DNA of 64,000 nucleotides from Roseimicrobium sp. ORNL1 (GCF_011044495.1 NZ_CP049143.1:1674001-1738000); one strand, 5' to 3'. Positions 48,449 through 57,860 are shown, numbered from the stretch's first letter. Translations and numbers: made by a program. Notes: generated by a model from the sequence alone, not told the origin.

Positions 48449-48922
48449 TCAAGCAGCCTCGGATTCCACTTCGGCAGACTGGATGGGAGGCAGGATGGTA
48501 CGGGAGAGATTGAAGCGCCCGCTTAGCACGCCTTTACAGGCCAGTAACTCGCTGGCAATCCGGCGCAGGGTTTTTGCCCGTCCTTGCACCAACAGCACCT
48601 CCATGGTGTGGCTGTTCTCCAGCAGTACCTGCAGCGAGCTGATGACCTCCGTGATGTGGGTGTACTGGATCTCGGAGAGCTGCTGCTTCAGGCCGGGCTT
48701 CTTGTGATCGTAGAGCAGGGTGATGGTCCCGGCCATGAGGTGGTCTCCCTTCAGACTGTAGTAGTCCGAGATTTGCTGCTGCATCATCTCGGAGATCGCC
48801 TGGGAGCGGTTCGAGAAGCCGCGCTCGTCCATCATCTCCTCGAACTGCTTGTACAGGGGGACCGGCAGGGAGATGGAGATGCGCTGTACAGGCTCGGGAC
48901 GGGAGAGGGGAGTTTCCGGCAT
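48449..48922 (-). CDS. NikR-fold ribbon-helix-helix regulator lacking the nickel ligands
   Basis: About 157 aa from ATG 48922 ([13 protein letters not shown]); ATGs at 48940 and 48952 are also in frame. The N-terminal RHH domain reads [35 protein letters not shown]. The C-terminal ACT-like domain ([22 protein letters not shown], then [35 protein letters not shown]) aligns with NikR without gaps. The positions of E. coli NikR His76, His87, His89 and Cys95 are Tyr, Gln, Leu and Thr here. A different effector is therefore likely. It is the first gene of the DUF1989-carboxylase operon and divergent from the ABC importer, so it is the obvious local regulator. Confidence 0.85.
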   Translation of the reverse strand: MPETPLSRPEPVQRISISLPVPLYKQFEEMMDERGFSNRSQAISEMMQQQISDYYSLKGDHLMAGTITLLYDHKKPGLKQQLSEIQYTHITEVISSLQVLLENSHTMEVLLVQGRAKTLRRIASELLACKGVLSGRFNLSRTILPPIQSAEVESEAA

Positions 48923-48935
48923 GCATGCCGCAGCA

Positions 48936-48951
48936 AGCATCGGGAATGCCA
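48936..48951 (-). promoter_or_regulatory. 16-base motif shared with the divergent promoter (minus-strand copy)
   Basis: On the minus strand TGGCATTCCCGATGCT matches 14 of 16 bases of the plus-strand motif at 49443-49458 and keeps GG-N10-GC spacing. It lies only about 14 bases before the chosen regulator start. It is therefore either an operator, or a promoter giving a nearly leaderless mRNA. Confidence 0.4.
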
Positions 48952-48953
48952 CC

Positions 48954-48964
48954 GCGTCATACGA
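48954..48964. promoter_or_regulatory. GCGTCATACGA repeat, copy 1 (candidate operator half-site)
   Basis: This 11-base word recurs exactly at 49388-49398, so each divergent operon has one copy. It contains TCATAC, the half-site of the E. coli NikR operator (GTATGA-N16-TCATAC), but no matching second half at 16 bases is visible. Confidence 0.4.
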
Positions 48965-49127
48965 TTTTCATCAGGAGTAATATTCAAAGCGCGGCCCGGT
49001 AGGATGGTGGCCACACGCCAGTGGTACTGGCTTGCGTTGGGTCCTTCCCCCGAGGCTCCCACGACAGACACGCACGGCTCTTCGTGGCAGTCGTGGGAGT
49101 CTCACACACGGCCCCAGCCTGACCACC

Positions 49128-49169
49128 AGACAGACACACACACCCCTAAAGGTGTGTGTGTGTCTGTCT
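49128..49169. repeat. Long CA/TG-rich hairpin in the divergent intergenic region
   Basis: AGACAGACACACACACC and GGTGTGTGTGTGTCTGTCT form a 17-19 bp stem with a two-base slip and a CCTAAA loop. A second small hairpin (TGACCCA...TGGGTCA) follows at about 49187-49208. There is no U-tract. The simple-sequence content suggests length may vary. Confidence 0.6.
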
Positions 49170-49340
49170 CTGTGTCAGTCTCGGCTGACCCAGGCATGCT
49201 TGGGTCATGAGTAGTAGAGTTCGAGACTAAAGGACAGAACCTGAGAGGATTAAACGCGTATGGACGCAGCTCCATAGGCATGGCCAGTTCCTGTGGCTGC
49301 TGGGCTTCTCTCCAAATCTATCGTGGACTGGGCAGCCCAT

Positions 49341-49358
49341 CAGGTGTATATACACCTG
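49341..49358. promoter_or_regulatory. Perfect 18-base palindrome upstream of the ABC operon
   Basis: CAGGTGTATATACACCTG is a perfect inverted repeat, about 85 bases upstream of the predicted -24 element. Size and placement fit an activator or repressor site. The partner protein is not known; the adjacent NikR-like protein is a candidate. Confidence 0.5.
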
Positions 49359-49387
49359 GCGTGTAAGTCTCATGCGAGGGCTCGCGT

Positions 49388-49398
49388 GCGTCATACGA
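49388..49398. promoter_or_regulatory. GCGTCATACGA repeat, copy 2
   Basis: Exact copy of 48954-48964. It lies about 45 bases upstream of the sigma-54-like element of the ABC operon and just after a small palindrome (CATGCGAGGGCTCGCGTG, 49371-49388). Confidence 0.4.
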
Positions 49399-49442
49399 AC
49401 TGCCTCAAGAAATATTACGATCTTTGGCCCGAAGCTGGATTT

Positions 49443-49458
49443 TGGCATGCCCGGTGCT
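49443..49458 (+). promoter_or_regulatory. Sigma-54-like promoter of the second ABC operon
   Basis: TGGCATG-CCCG-GTGCT fits the sigma-54 consensus with mismatches at one -24 and one -12 position and exact GG-N10-GC spacing (49444-49445 and 49456-49457). The predicted start is near 49469, leaving about 28 bases to the ATG at 49498, which is preceded by a good AAGGAGA ribosome binding site. Confidence 0.5.
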
Positions 49459-49497
49459 GACTTGGATGGCCTTCACCACCGACCCAAGGAGATACAC

Positions 49498-50505
49498 ATG
49501 CTGAAATTCATCTTGTCCAAGACCAAGACCCTCGCTGTGGCCGCGCTCGCAAGCGCCGCCTTGTTTGCTCCCACCGCACCGCTCGCCGCTGCTCCGCTCA
49601 AGATTGGCTACAGTGACTGGCCCGGCTGGGTCGCCTGGGAGATTGGCGTGAAGAAGGGCTGGTTCAAGGAAGCTGGCGTGGATGTGGAGTTCGTGTGGAT
49701 GGACTACGTGAAGTCCATGGAAGCCTATGCTGCCGGCCAGCTCGATGCCGTCACGATGACCAATGGAGATGCCCTGGTGACAGGCGCCACGGGAAAGCCC
49801 TCCGTCGGGATCATCATCAATGACTTCTCCAATGGGAATGACATGGTGATTGCCAAGAAGGGCATCGACTCCGTGAAGGCGCTCAAGGGCCAGACCATCG
49901 GGGTGGAAGTGGGCTTTGTGGATCACCTGCTCCTTCTGAAGGGTCTTGAGCTGAATGGCATGACGGAGAAGGACGTGACGCTCAAGAACACCCCCACGAA
50001 CAACACGCCCCAGGTGCTCGCCTCCGGTGAAGTCGCCGCCATTTGCGCATGGCAGCCGAACTCAGGACAGGCGCTGAAGGTCGCTCCCGGATCGAAGGCC
50101 ATCTTCACCTCCAAGGATGCCCCCGGCCTCATCTATGACCTGCTCTACGTCGATGCCGCCAGCCTCAAGGACAAGCGCGAGGAGTGGAAGAAGGTGGTGC
50201 AGGTCTGGTACAAGATCGTGGACTACATGTCCGATGAGAAGAACCTCGATGACGCACTGGTGATTCTGGCTGGTCGCGTGGGTGTCACTCCTGCGGAGTA
50301 TGAGCCCCTGCTTGGTGGCACCATGATCCTGAAGCCCGAGGCCGCGCTGAAGGCCTGGAAGAAGGGTGAAGGTCTCGACTCGGTCTATGGTTCCACCAAG
50401 GTGGTGGATGCCTTCAACGTGAAATACGAGGTCTACAAGGAGCCTGCCAAGACGGAGTCCTACCTCGACCCCTCCCTCACCTTGGAAGTGCTCGGCAAGA
50501 AGTAG
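49498..50505 (+). CDS. NitT/TauT-type ABC substrate-binding protein (urea carboxylase region)
   Basis: About 335 aa from ATG 49498, chosen because AAGGAGA lies 5 bases upstream and a signal peptide ([32 protein letters not shown]) begins there. The mature protein starts [33 protein letters not shown], the pattern of periplasmic proteins found beside urea carboxylase genes. Later blocks: [42 protein letters not shown]. It should capture the substrate of the adjacent pathway, most likely guanidine, in the periplasm. It is the first gene of a three-gene importer operon. Confidence 0.9.
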   Translation: MLKFILSKTKTLAVAALASAALFAPTAPLAAAPLKIGYSDWPGWVAWEIGVKKGWFKEAGVDVEFVWMDYVKSMEAYAAGQLDAVTMTNGDALVTGATGKPSVGIIINDFSNGNDMVIAKKGIDSVKALKGQTIGVEVGFVDHLLLLKGLELNGMTEKDVTLKNTPTNNTPQVLASGEVAAICAWQPNSGQALKVAPGSKAIFTSKDAPGLIYDLLYVDAASLKDKREEWKKVVQVWYKIVDYMSDEKNLDDALVILAGRVGVTPAEYEPLLGGTMILKPEAALKAWKKGEGLDSVYGSTKVVDAFNVKYEVYKEPAKTESYLDPSLTLEVLGKK

Positions 50506-50557
50506 TCCTCACCTGCTTCCTGTCGCACCGCACCTTCCTCAACGCTGAACATCCCGC

Positions 50558-52066
50558 ATGGGTTCTGACCCTCTTCCTCCAGAACCTCAGAAGCATCGAG
50601 AGCCGTGGTTTGCCGTCCGGAAAGATCTGGACGGCCCGCGGAACTCGGCGCTGATGACGTTGTCATTTGTCCTGCCGCTGCTGGCATGGATCGTTGCCTC
50701 CTACGGTCCCTTCTGGAAGGCGCTGCATGAGGTGCAGATCTCCGCGGAGAGTCCTTCCGTGGCGAGCGTGTATGTGCCGGGAGACCGGCTCGCACCCGAC
50801 TACTTCACACCTTTCCAGGAAGCGATTCGCAAAGACAATGCCGCGGTGCAGGCTGCGCGTGATGCGGGCACGCCGCTGGAAGCCACGGCGCGGCAGAACA
50901 AGAAAGTCGTGCGGCATCTCTTTCCACTCGCCCTGGCAGAGGGCTGGGCGGGAAAGGAAGATGAAGCCAATGATGACAAGCTGCGCAGCGTGTGGCTGAA
51001 GATCGCGAGTGGCGAGTCCATTCCTCAGAAGGTCGAGCCCAGCGATGAGAACGCGAAGATCATCAAGGCCAACGCCGCGCTGCTCTCCGGTGCCGAGTGG
51101 CCCACACAGGCACTGCTGAAGCTGGTGCCGCAGTCGCGCGTATCCTATGACTATCCCGTGTATCTGGTGCCTCCGCACAAGGTCTTCACCACCGCGTGGG
51201 CGGACTTGAAAGGGAAGCCTGACGATACGAGCGCGGAGGAGGGGACAGAGAACAAGTCGGACGCGAAGTCGCTGCTCGTGCGTTACCAGGAGTCGCTGCG
51301 CACCATCAGTTTCGGCTTCCTGCTCGCGGCGCTGCTGGCCATTCCTCTGGGCATCCTGGCTGGCACGTTCGCGGTGTTTTCGAAAATGTTGGAGCCCTTC
51401 ACGGACTTCTTCCGCTACATGCCGGCGCCGACGTTTGGGGTGGTGCTGATGGCCATCTTCGGCCTCGAAGCCGCGCCGAAGATCATGCTGGTCTTCATCG
51501 GTACCTTTCCCACGGCGCTGCTGGTGATTGCGAATACCACACGGCAGCTCGATGTCTCGCTGCTGGAAGCGGCGCAGACGCTCGGTGCGAATCAGAAGCA
51601 GCTCGTCACGCGCGTCATCATCCCGGGAATCATGCCCACGCTGTACAATGACCTGCGCATCCTCATCGGCTGCGCGTGGACGTGGTTGGTGATCGCGGAA
51701 CTGCTGGGCTTCAAGAGTGGCCTCACGGAAATCATCGACACACGTGGGCGTCGCTTCCAGTTTGAGCATGTGTATCCGGCCATCTTGATGATTGGCCTCA
51801 CGGGATTCTTCACAGACCAGTTCCTTGGCTGGATAGGGCGCGGACTTTTCCCATGGGCGTTCCGTGGGCAGGCGGCTTCGTCACGCTGGTTCATCCGGGC
51901 ACTCACGTTCCTCCCGCGTCTTTTGGTGGCTGGCATTCGCAAGGCTTCTGCATACGCAGAGAAGCCGACCTTCCCCGCAGTGGTGCCTGAGGAGCCAGTT
52001 GCAGCTCCTGCGCCGTCGCCGTCCCCCCTCCCTGCCGTCACTCCCACGCCTCGCACCTCGCTATGA
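50558..52066 (+). CDS. NitT/TauT-type ABC permease with large N-terminal extension
   Basis: 502 aa, much longer than the 250-300 aa usual for this permease class. A first membrane helix ([22 protein letters not shown], about residues 31-52) is followed by roughly 190 mostly polar residues predicted to be extracytoplasmic (for example [22 protein letters not shown]). The regular permease then begins around residue 245 ([24 protein letters not shown]). The EAA loop reads [30 protein letters not shown] Pro-rich cytoplasmic tail ends the protein. The stop overlaps the ATPase start by four bases. Confidence 0.9.
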   Translation: MGSDPLPPEPQKHREPWFAVRKDLDGPRNSALMTLSFVLPLLAWIVASYGPFWKALHEVQISAESPSVASVYVPGDRLAPDYFTPFQEAIRKDNAAVQAARDAGTPLEATARQNKKVVRHLFPLALAEGWAGKEDEANDDKLRSVWLKIASGESIPQKVEPSDENAKIIKANAALLSGAEWPTQALLKLVPQSRVSYDYPVYLVPPHKVFTTAWADLKGKPDDTSAEEGTENKSDAKSLLVRYQESLRTISFGFLLAALLAIPLGILAGTFAVFSKMLEPFTDFFRYMPAPTFGVVLMAIFGLEAAPKIMLVFIGTFPTALLVIANTTRQLDVSLLEAAQTLGANQKQLVTRVIIPGIMPTLYNDLRILIGCAWTWLVIAELLGFKSGLTEIIDTRGRRFQFEHVYPAILMIGLTGFFTDQFLGWIGRGLFPWAFRGQAASSRWFIRALTFLPRLLVAGIRKASAYAEKPTFPAVVPEEPVAAPAPSPSPLPAVTPTPRTSL

Positions 52067-52962
52067 TTGCCACCCTCGACCTGCCTGACTATCGCGCGCA
52101 GACGCCTGCAGTCGCGGAGCGCTTCACGAAGCTGAAGCAGCGTCCGGCGGTGCTGTCCGTGCGTGGCTTGGAGAAGCGGTTCCCTTCACCGCAGGGTGAA
52201 GTCACCGCGCTGAAGAACATCAACTTCGATGTGCATCGCCGGGAGTTCATGTGCGTGGTGGGACAGTCCGGTTGCGGCAAGTCCACGCTCATCCGCATGC
52301 TTGCGGGACTGGAGACGCCCACGAGTGGGGAACTGCTCGTGGATGGCAAACCCGTGCGTGGCCCGGGTCGTGACCGCGGCATGGTGTTCCAGGGATATAC
52401 CCTGTTCCCCTGGCTTACCGTGAAGGCGAATGTGATGTTCGGCCCGCTCATGGCAGGCAAGGCGAAGTACACCGCCGAGTCCGAGGCTCGGCAGTGGATC
52501 GAACTGGTGGGGCTCAGCAAGTTTGAGGATGCCTATCCGCATCAACTCAGCGGTGGCATGAAACAGCGCGTGGCCATTGCGCGTGCGCTGGCAAACGAGC
52601 CACGCATCCTGCTGATGGATGAACCCTTCGGCGCACTGGACGCGCAGACGCGCGCCCAGATGCAGAGCTACCTGCTGCAGATCTGGAAGAACATCGACAT
52701 CACCATCCTCTTCATCACGCATGATCTGGATGAGGCCGTGTATCTCTCCGACCGGGTGCTCGTGCTGGAAGCACGCCCGGGCAGGGTGAAGGAAATCGTC
52801 GAGGTGCCGGTGCCACGCCCGCGTGACTTCTCTCAGATTGCGTTGCCTGAGTTCATGGCCACGAAGAATCGCTTACAAGAGCTCATCCATCCCGAGTCCG
52901 AGCGGAAGGAAGACAAGCTGCCCGTGCTGCGCCTCACGACGGTGGGGGATGATGTGGAGTAG
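52063..52962 (+). CDS. NitT/TauT-type ABC transporter ATP-binding protein
   Basis: 299 aa. Walker [20 protein letters not shown]-loop [17 protein letters not shown] signature [18 protein letters not shown], Walker [17 protein letters not shown] and H-loop [17 protein letters not shown] place it with SsuB/TauB/NrtD ATPases. An N-terminal extension of about 30 residues precedes the ATPase core. It overlaps the permease gene (ATGA) and ends the importer operon; no terminator hairpin is obvious after it. Confidence 0.93.
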   Translation: MIATLDLPDYRAQTPAVAERFTKLKQRPAVLSVRGLEKRFPSPQGEVTALKNINFDVHRREFMCVVGQSGCGKSTLIRMLAGLETPTSGELLVDGKPVRGPGRDRGMVFQGYTLFPWLTVKANVMFGPLMAGKAKYTAESEARQWIELVGLSKFEDAYPHQLSGGMKQRVAIARALANEPRILLMDEPFGALDAQTRAQMQSYLLQIWKNIDITILFITHDLDEAVYLSDRVLVLEARPGRVKEIVEVPVPRPRDFSQIALPEFMATKNRLQELIHPESERKEDKLPVLRLTTVGDDVE

Positions 52963-53066
52963 CACAGCGCGGGGCAGAGGCTGACCTCGGGCGCTATCGA
53001 TTTTCAGGCCTCTCCCGGTCGCGAGAGATCCCGAATTGCAAAAAATGCGCAAGAATCACCCCGCTC

Positions 53067-54140
53067 GTGCGATTCCGCATCATGGAGCAGGGTGCACTTT
53101 GCGAGACTGAGAAAGCGACATTAAACGTCGGTAACGCCGGTGCCGACGCCGTTCCGGAGTTTTCACCTCGCATGCTCGCGGCAGAGGTTCGCCAGTTGTC
53201 CAAGGGGAGCAACTGGCGCCCCGCGTGGACCGTCGCCCTGCAATGGATTGTCATTGTCGGCGCGGTCGCATTGGCGCTGCACTTTCACCACTGGGCGGTG
53301 TGGCTGGTGGCTGGAGTGGTCATCGCTACGCGTCAGACTGCCCTTGGGGTGTTGATGCATGAAGCCGCGCACTATCATTTGTCTTCCCGCAAATGGCTCA
53401 ATGACTGGATCGGAGATATCCTGTGCGCCTTGCCGATTTACATGACGACCGCTGGCTACCGCTACGAGCACATGCGGCACCACCTGCACACGAATACTCC
53501 CGAGGATCCCACTTGGGAAAAAACCCAGGTGGACAGGGATCTGCTGGTGTTCCCCCAGGGGGCGCTCAAGACGTTTCGTGTTTTCCTTTTCGATCTGCTG
53601 GGCCTGCACATCCCGCGCATGATGCGTTACGTCCGCTCGCGGACGTATATCCACAGACTGGTGACGGGTGGCCCGCCACGTCTCAGCATTGCCGAGCATG
53701 TACGGTGGTTTCTTTTTCATGCCGCGTTGATCACCCTCCTTGCCGTGACCAACAGCTGGATTCCCTACCTGCTGTTGTGGGTGGTGCCGAGCATGACCTT
53801 GGGGACGGTGCTTTTCCGGATACGCATCCTCGCCGAGCATCCCGCCACCAAGGCGGTCGACGAGATCCACGACACCCGATTCGTCGAAGGGACCGTGCTC
53901 GAACGCCTCAGCATTGCTCCGCTGAACATCAATTATCACCTGGAGCATCATCTCTTCCCTTCCGTGCCGTGTCATCAACTGCCAGCCCTTCACAAGCTAC
54001 TGCTTGGTCGTGGCATTTACAGACCGGGGCAGAATTACTTCCGCTCGTATCTTGGCCTGCGGCACGGGGTGCTGGGATGGCTCATCGGTAGAAACCGCTT
54101 CCATCCAGTAACGACCGAGCAGTCGGATAATGAGGCGTGA
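53067..54140 (+). CDS. Membrane fatty acid desaturase-family protein
   Basis: 357 aa from a GTG; ATG 53082 is an alternative start. Three histidine boxes are present: HEAAHYH (about residue 98), HMRHHLHT (about 134) and HLEHH near the C terminus (in INYHLEHHLFPSVPCHQLPALH), giving a complete di-iron site. Hydrophobic segments (ALQWIVIVGAVALALHF, HAALITLLAV, IPYLLLWVVPSMTLG) match the four-helix desaturase topology. It introduces double bonds or hydroxyl groups into fatty acyl chains or related lipids. It is convergent with the sialidase gene, only 5 bases apart. Confidence 0.88.
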   Translation: MRFRIMEQGALCETEKATLNVGNAGADAVPEFSPRMLAAEVRQLSKGSNWRPAWTVALQWIVIVGAVALALHFHHWAVWLVAGVVIATRQTALGVLMHEAAHYHLSSRKWLNDWIGDILCALPIYMTTAGYRYEHMRHHLHTNTPEDPTWEKTQVDRDLLVFPQGALKTFRVFLFDLLGLHIPRMMRYVRSRTYIHRLVTGGPPRLSIAEHVRWFLFHAALITLLAVTNSWIPYLLLWVVPSMTLGTVLFRIRILAEHPATKAVDEIHDTRFVEGTVLERLSIAPLNINYHLEHHLFPSVPCHQLPALHKLLLGRGIYRPGQNYFRSYLGLRHGVLGWLIGRNRFHPVTTEQSDNEA

Positions 54141-54145
54141 GCACC

Positions 54146-55942
54146 TTACTTTGGCGTCTGAATCTTCAGATGCCGCGCACGGGGAAAGTTCCAGCCCTTG
54201 GGCACATCGTGGTAGCCAATCCACAACTCACCAGGGGCGCCTTCGATCACGAAGGGATAGGTGGTGCTTTTCCCACGAGCTACGGCGACCGGAGGCGACC
54301 ACGTGCTGCCTTCATCTGAGGAGGTGGCCACGTACAGCTCGCGACGATTCTTGGCCTTCTGGTTCCACACCATGGCAATGCGGTCATCGCTCAAGCGCGT
54401 CATGTGTCCCGGTGCGGAGGGTGCCTCGATGCTGCCAGCCTTTGCCGCAGTCCAGGTGGTGCCGCTGTCCGTCGAATACGAATCCCAGAACTGCCCACGC
54501 GTGGTGCGGATGAGCATCCACACGCGGCCGTCCTTGAGTTCCAGCAGGCTGGGTTCGAGTGCGCCTTCGTGGTCGCCAGCGCCACCGATATCAATCGGCG
54601 TGCCGAGAGTCCAGGTCTTGCCGCCATCGGAGGAAATGGACACGCGGCTCACGAGTCTGCCCGGGTCATTCACATAGTGCGAGTAGGGGACCATGATTTT
54701 TCCATCCTTGGTCTCGATGGCGCCATTGGTCGCGCCGCTGTAGCCATCGAAGATGGGTTGGGGCGTACTCCACGTCTTGCCGTCATCCGTGCTGCGCGCG
54801 GTGTACACATCGCTTTGTGCTTCCGGGGTCGGATTGAGGTCCTTCCACTTCCACGTTTTGAAGGCGAGATAGAAGATGTGAACGGTTCCATCGTTCGTCC
54901 GCAGGACTGAGGGATGCGATGCCTGACAGTCCGCATTCCGCGCAATCTCACGTTCTACGGACCACGTCTTGCCGCCGTCCTTGGTCACGCGCGCGGCGAT
55001 CCATGTCTGGCCTGCCTTTGCGTAGTAGCTGGAGGGCGTGGAGTACACCGCCATCATGGAGCCATCGCTGAGCTTGGTGAGGCCACAACCCAGCAGCACG
55101 GTGTCGCCGGGCGCATCGAGCGAGATGTCCGTGCACTGCGGAGCAATCTCCACGGTCTCACCGCTGGCCTTCCACACAGCGCCGGGCTGAACGCCAATCG
55201 GCGTTTCCTTCTCCATGGCGAGGACGCGCTCACGGAGAAGACCCGCCACGAGGCGATGGCCTTCGTCGTTGGGGTGCATGCCATCCAGTAGCAGTTTGTC
55301 GATCTCGATCTTCCCCTTCTCTGCACGGTCGCGATAGGCGCGCTGCGTGTCGATGAAGGGCACTTCGTTCGCCTGGGCCACCTTTGCCGCAGCCTCGTTG
55401 TATTTCACGAGCAGTCCGTTGAAGCCATCCGGGCTGGCTGGGTCATAGGGCGGCTTGCCGTACATTTTCTTGAGCAGCTCGGTCCAGCGCAGGGGATTGG
55501 GACCCATCACAATCACACGGGTGCCGGAGCTCTTTAGCGTTTTTACGAAGTACTCCAGGTTCTCCGTGTAACGCTCCAGCTTCACGCGCGGCTCCGTGGC
55601 GGGTGGGGTTTTCCACACGTCCACCGCGGAGTCATTGATGCCAAACTGCAGGATCACCAGCTTCGGCTTGTGCGCCAGCACGTCCTTTTCGAACCGCTTC
55701 CGCGCCATCTCCGTGGTGTTGCCTCCGATGCCGGCATTGATGATGGTCACATTCTGCAATTCCTCCTGAAGAATCGCGGAGTACACCGTGAGATTGCCAC
55801 GGGGTGCCGTGGTGGAATCGCCAAAGGCCACGACCGTGACCGGTTCAGCCGCGGGAATGGCATTCGCGAGTAGCGTGGATGCAAGGGCGGCTGCGGTCCA
55901 GACCATCAGGTGGCGCGCGGATGAAAGAGGCTGATAGCTCAT
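54146..55942 (-). CDS. Secreted SGNH hydrolase-sialidase fusion
   Basis: About 598 aa from ATG 55942 (MSYQPLSSARHLMVWTAAALASTLLANAIPAA, signal peptide); the longer start at 56095 is rejected. Residues about 35-240 are a GDSL/SGNH esterase: FGDSTT, NAGIGGNTTEM, LQFGINDSAVD, and the catalytic DGMHPNDEGH. Residues about 290-590 form a six-bladed sialidase-type propeller with at least five Asp boxes (KDGGKTWS, TDDGKTWS, SDGGKTWT, TDSGTTWT, SDEGSTWS). The pairing suggests de-O-acetylation and release of sialic acid or another glycan residue by one protein. Confidence 0.87.
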   Translation of the reverse strand: MSYQPLSSARHLMVWTAAALASTLLANAIPAAEPVTVVAFGDSTTAPRGNLTVYSAILQEELQNVTIINAGIGGNTTEMARKRFEKDVLAHKPKLVILQFGINDSAVDVWKTPPATEPRVKLERYTENLEYFVKTLKSSGTRVIVMGPNPLRWTELLKKMYGKPPYDPASPDGFNGLLVKYNEAAAKVAQANEVPFIDTQRAYRDRAEKGKIEIDKLLLDGMHPNDEGHRLVAGLLRERVLAMEKETPIGVQPGAVWKASGETVEIAPQCTDISLDAPGDTVLLGCGLTKLSDGSMMAVYSTPSSYYAKAGQTWIAARVTKDGGKTWSVEREIARNADCQASHPSVLRTNDGTVHIFYLAFKTWKWKDLNPTPEAQSDVYTARSTDDGKTWSTPQPIFDGYSGATNGAIETKDGKIMVPYSHYVNDPGRLVSRVSISSDGGKTWTLGTPIDIGGAGDHEGALEPSLLELKDGRVWMLIRTTRGQFWDSYSTDSGTTWTAAKAGSIEAPSAPGHMTRLSDDRIAMVWNQKAKNRRELYVATSSDEGSTWSPPVAVARGKSTTYPFVIEGAPGELWIGYHDVPKGWNFPRARHLKIQTPK

Positions 55943-56124
55943 AGGTCGGTACAAAAAGGAGGTCGACTGGCTTACGGCGATGCCACTGTACGCCCCGAAG
56001 AGGGGTTCACTTTCGTTCTGGAAAAACGGCAAACCTGCGTTTCCCCGTTGCATTATGGCCACATCGGGGCGACCGCTACCTTCCCCCTCGCCCACAGCGA
56101 GCGGAGGCAGAAAAAAGAGCAGTC

Positions 56125-56610
56125 ATGGTTAAGCTCGAGAGCATCATTTCCGGTGGCCAAACAGCCGCCGATCGCGCCGCATTGGATTGGGCGATTAAAA
56201 ACAGCATTCCTCACGGCGGCTGGTGTCCCAAAGGCCGCCCTGCCATTGATGGCAGCCTGGACGACAAGTACCAGCTCAAGGAAACGCCCTCGGAAGAGGG
56301 CATGGAGCGCATCGAGTGGAACGTGCGCGACGCTGACGCCACTGTCGTCTTCACCATGGCTGAGAAGGCCACGGGTGGCTCGCAAAAGACCCTTTCCATC
56401 GCCCGCAAGCTGAAGAAGCCCTGTCTGCATCTCCATCGTGGCATGCTCGCCGCCTCGGAGAAACTGGTGACCTTCCTGGAAAAGCACTACGTGCGCCGCC
56501 TCCACATCGCCGCGTCACGCGAGTCGAAGGAGCCCGGCCTGGAAGGCTGGGTGGCCATGACCTTGGACAAGGCCAAGCGTCTCATCGACGAGCGGTCGGC
56601 TGGGCTTTGA
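56125..56610 (+). CDS. Putative molybdenum carrier protein (SLOG/Rossmann type)
   Basis: 161 aa. LESIISGGQTAADRAALDWAIKNSIPHGGWCPKGRPAIDG is the diagnostic N terminus of the putative molybdenum cofactor carrier family (related to the LOG/DprA-like fold). DADATVVFTMAEKATGGSQKTLSIARKLKKPCLHLH completes the Rossmann-like core. The GGQTAAD and KATGGSQKT loops would bind the ligand. No molybdopterin biosynthesis genes are near, so the function is by family only. It is divergent from the sialidase gene. Confidence 0.85.
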   Translation: MVKLESIISGGQTAADRAALDWAIKNSIPHGGWCPKGRPAIDGSLDDKYQLKETPSEEGMERIEWNVRDADATVVFTMAEKATGGSQKTLSIARKLKKPCLHLHRGMLAASEKLVTFLEKHYVRRLHIAASRESKEPGLEGWVAMTLDKAKRLIDERSAGL

Positions 56611-56777
56611 TGTGTAGACACGCCACTTGTTGGCGAAACCGTCTGGTGAATACGGACTCAGAGTGAAGGGGGAACGGACTAGAGTTACCTCACATTCACT
56701 TGAGCACCTCATCATTTGCTCGCTAAACTGGGTGCCGCTCATTTCGCCAGCGCGTTCCGTTTTGCTTCCTTCTCCTC

Positions 56778-57860
56778 ATGTTCCTTATGTCCGACTCTCT
56801 TCCGCCTCTCCGCAGTCCGCTTGATCTGGAGCGTGTGCTGGAGTTCGAGTTTGTGCGTGCCACTGAGAATGCCGCGCTGCAGGCCATCCATTACCTTGGA
56901 CGTGGTGAGAAGGAGAAGGCAGATGCCGCAGCCTGTGCTGCCATCGCGGGTGTGTTCGACATCCTCGACATCAAGGGTGAGGTTGTCATCGGCGAAGGCA
57001 TCAAGGACGAAGCCCCTGGCATCTTCATCGGGGAACAGCTTGGTACCTGGCGTGATGGCACGCCCCGGTTCGACATCGCCCTGGATCCCATCGACGGCAC
57101 TTCAAATATCGCGAAGGGCATGCCCAACAGCATCTCCGTCATCGCAGCCGCGCAAATTCCCGTGGGATCGCCGCATGCCATGCGCGACCTGCCGAGTTTT
57201 TACAGCCACAAGATCGCCTTTGGCCCGGCGGTGAAGCAGCTGCTGAACGGCAGCGGTCGCAATCTGCTCGACATGCCCATGGGCGAGACGTTGCAATTCA
57301 TTGCCGATGCCTTGGGCAAGCGGGTGGGGGAGCTGGTGGTTTGCACCATGGACCGTCCACGCCACGACACCATCATCAAGCAAGTGCGTGAAGTAGGCGC
57401 GGCCCTGCGCATGATTTCGGATGGGGATATCACCGCCGCAGTGGCTCCCTCCATGCCCGGCTCGGGCGTTGATGTGTACATCGGCATGGGTGGCTCACCC
57501 GAGGGTGTGCTGGCCGCTGCCGCGTTGAAGTGCCTGGGCGGTGACATGCAACTCCGCATGTGGTTCGACAAGAGCCGCCATGAGTCCCACTACAACGAGG
57601 TATGTGCGAGCCTCTCCAAGGACGAACTCGAGCGCGTGTATCAGGTCGATGACCTTGTGATTGGAGAGAGCGCCCTGTTCTGCGCCACCGGCATCAGCGA
57701 CAGTCCGCTGGTGCCTGGGGTGAAGATTACCGGTCATCGTGCGGAGACACATTCCGTCCTCATGCGTGCCCGCAGCGGTACTGTGCGCCACATCACGGCG
57801 ACCCACAATCTGGACCGGAAGTTCATCCCGATGCGCCCGAGCTTTGCGAAGCTGATGTAA
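56778..57860 (+). CDS. glpX: Class II fructose-1,6-bisphosphatase GlpX
   Basis: 360 aa. The N terminus LEFEFVRATENAALQAIHYLGRGEKEKADAAA, the metal site GEVVIGEGIKDEAP, FDIALDPIDGTSNIAKG and MDRPRHDTII, and the PGSGVDVYIGMGGSPEGVLAAAALKCLGG block are canonical for GlpX. Li-sensitive Asp/Glu metal ligands are all present. It converts fructose-1,6-bisphosphate to fructose-6-phosphate in gluconeogenesis, and supplies ManA with substrate in principle. It is slightly longer than E. coli GlpX; an ATG three codons in (56787) is possible. Confidence 0.95.
   Translation: MFLMSDSLPPLRSPLDLERVLEFEFVRATENAALQAIHYLGRGEKEKADAAACAAIAGVFDILDIKGEVVIGEGIKDEAPGIFIGEQLGTWRDGTPRFDIALDPIDGTSNIAKGMPNSISVIAAAQIPVGSPHAMRDLPSFYSHKIAFGPAVKQLLNGSGRNLLDMPMGETLQFIADALGKRVGELVVCTMDRPRHDTIIKQVREVGAALRMISDGDITAAVAPSMPGSGVDVYIGMGGSPEGVLAAAALKCLGGDMQLRMWFDKSRHESHYNEVCASLSKDELERVYQVDDLVIGESALFCATGISDSPLVPGVKITGHRAETHSVLMRARSGTVRHITATHNLDRKFIPMRPSFAKLM

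Noticed and set aside
49128-49169. CRISPR-like or terminator reading of the CA/TG hairpin
   Set aside because: There is one unit only, no spacers, and no U-tract after the stem.
48953-49497. Guanidine riboswitch (ykkC, mini-ykkC or ykkC-III) before the importer
   Set aside because: None of the conserved sequence blocks or paired ACGR loops that define these RNAs could be found.
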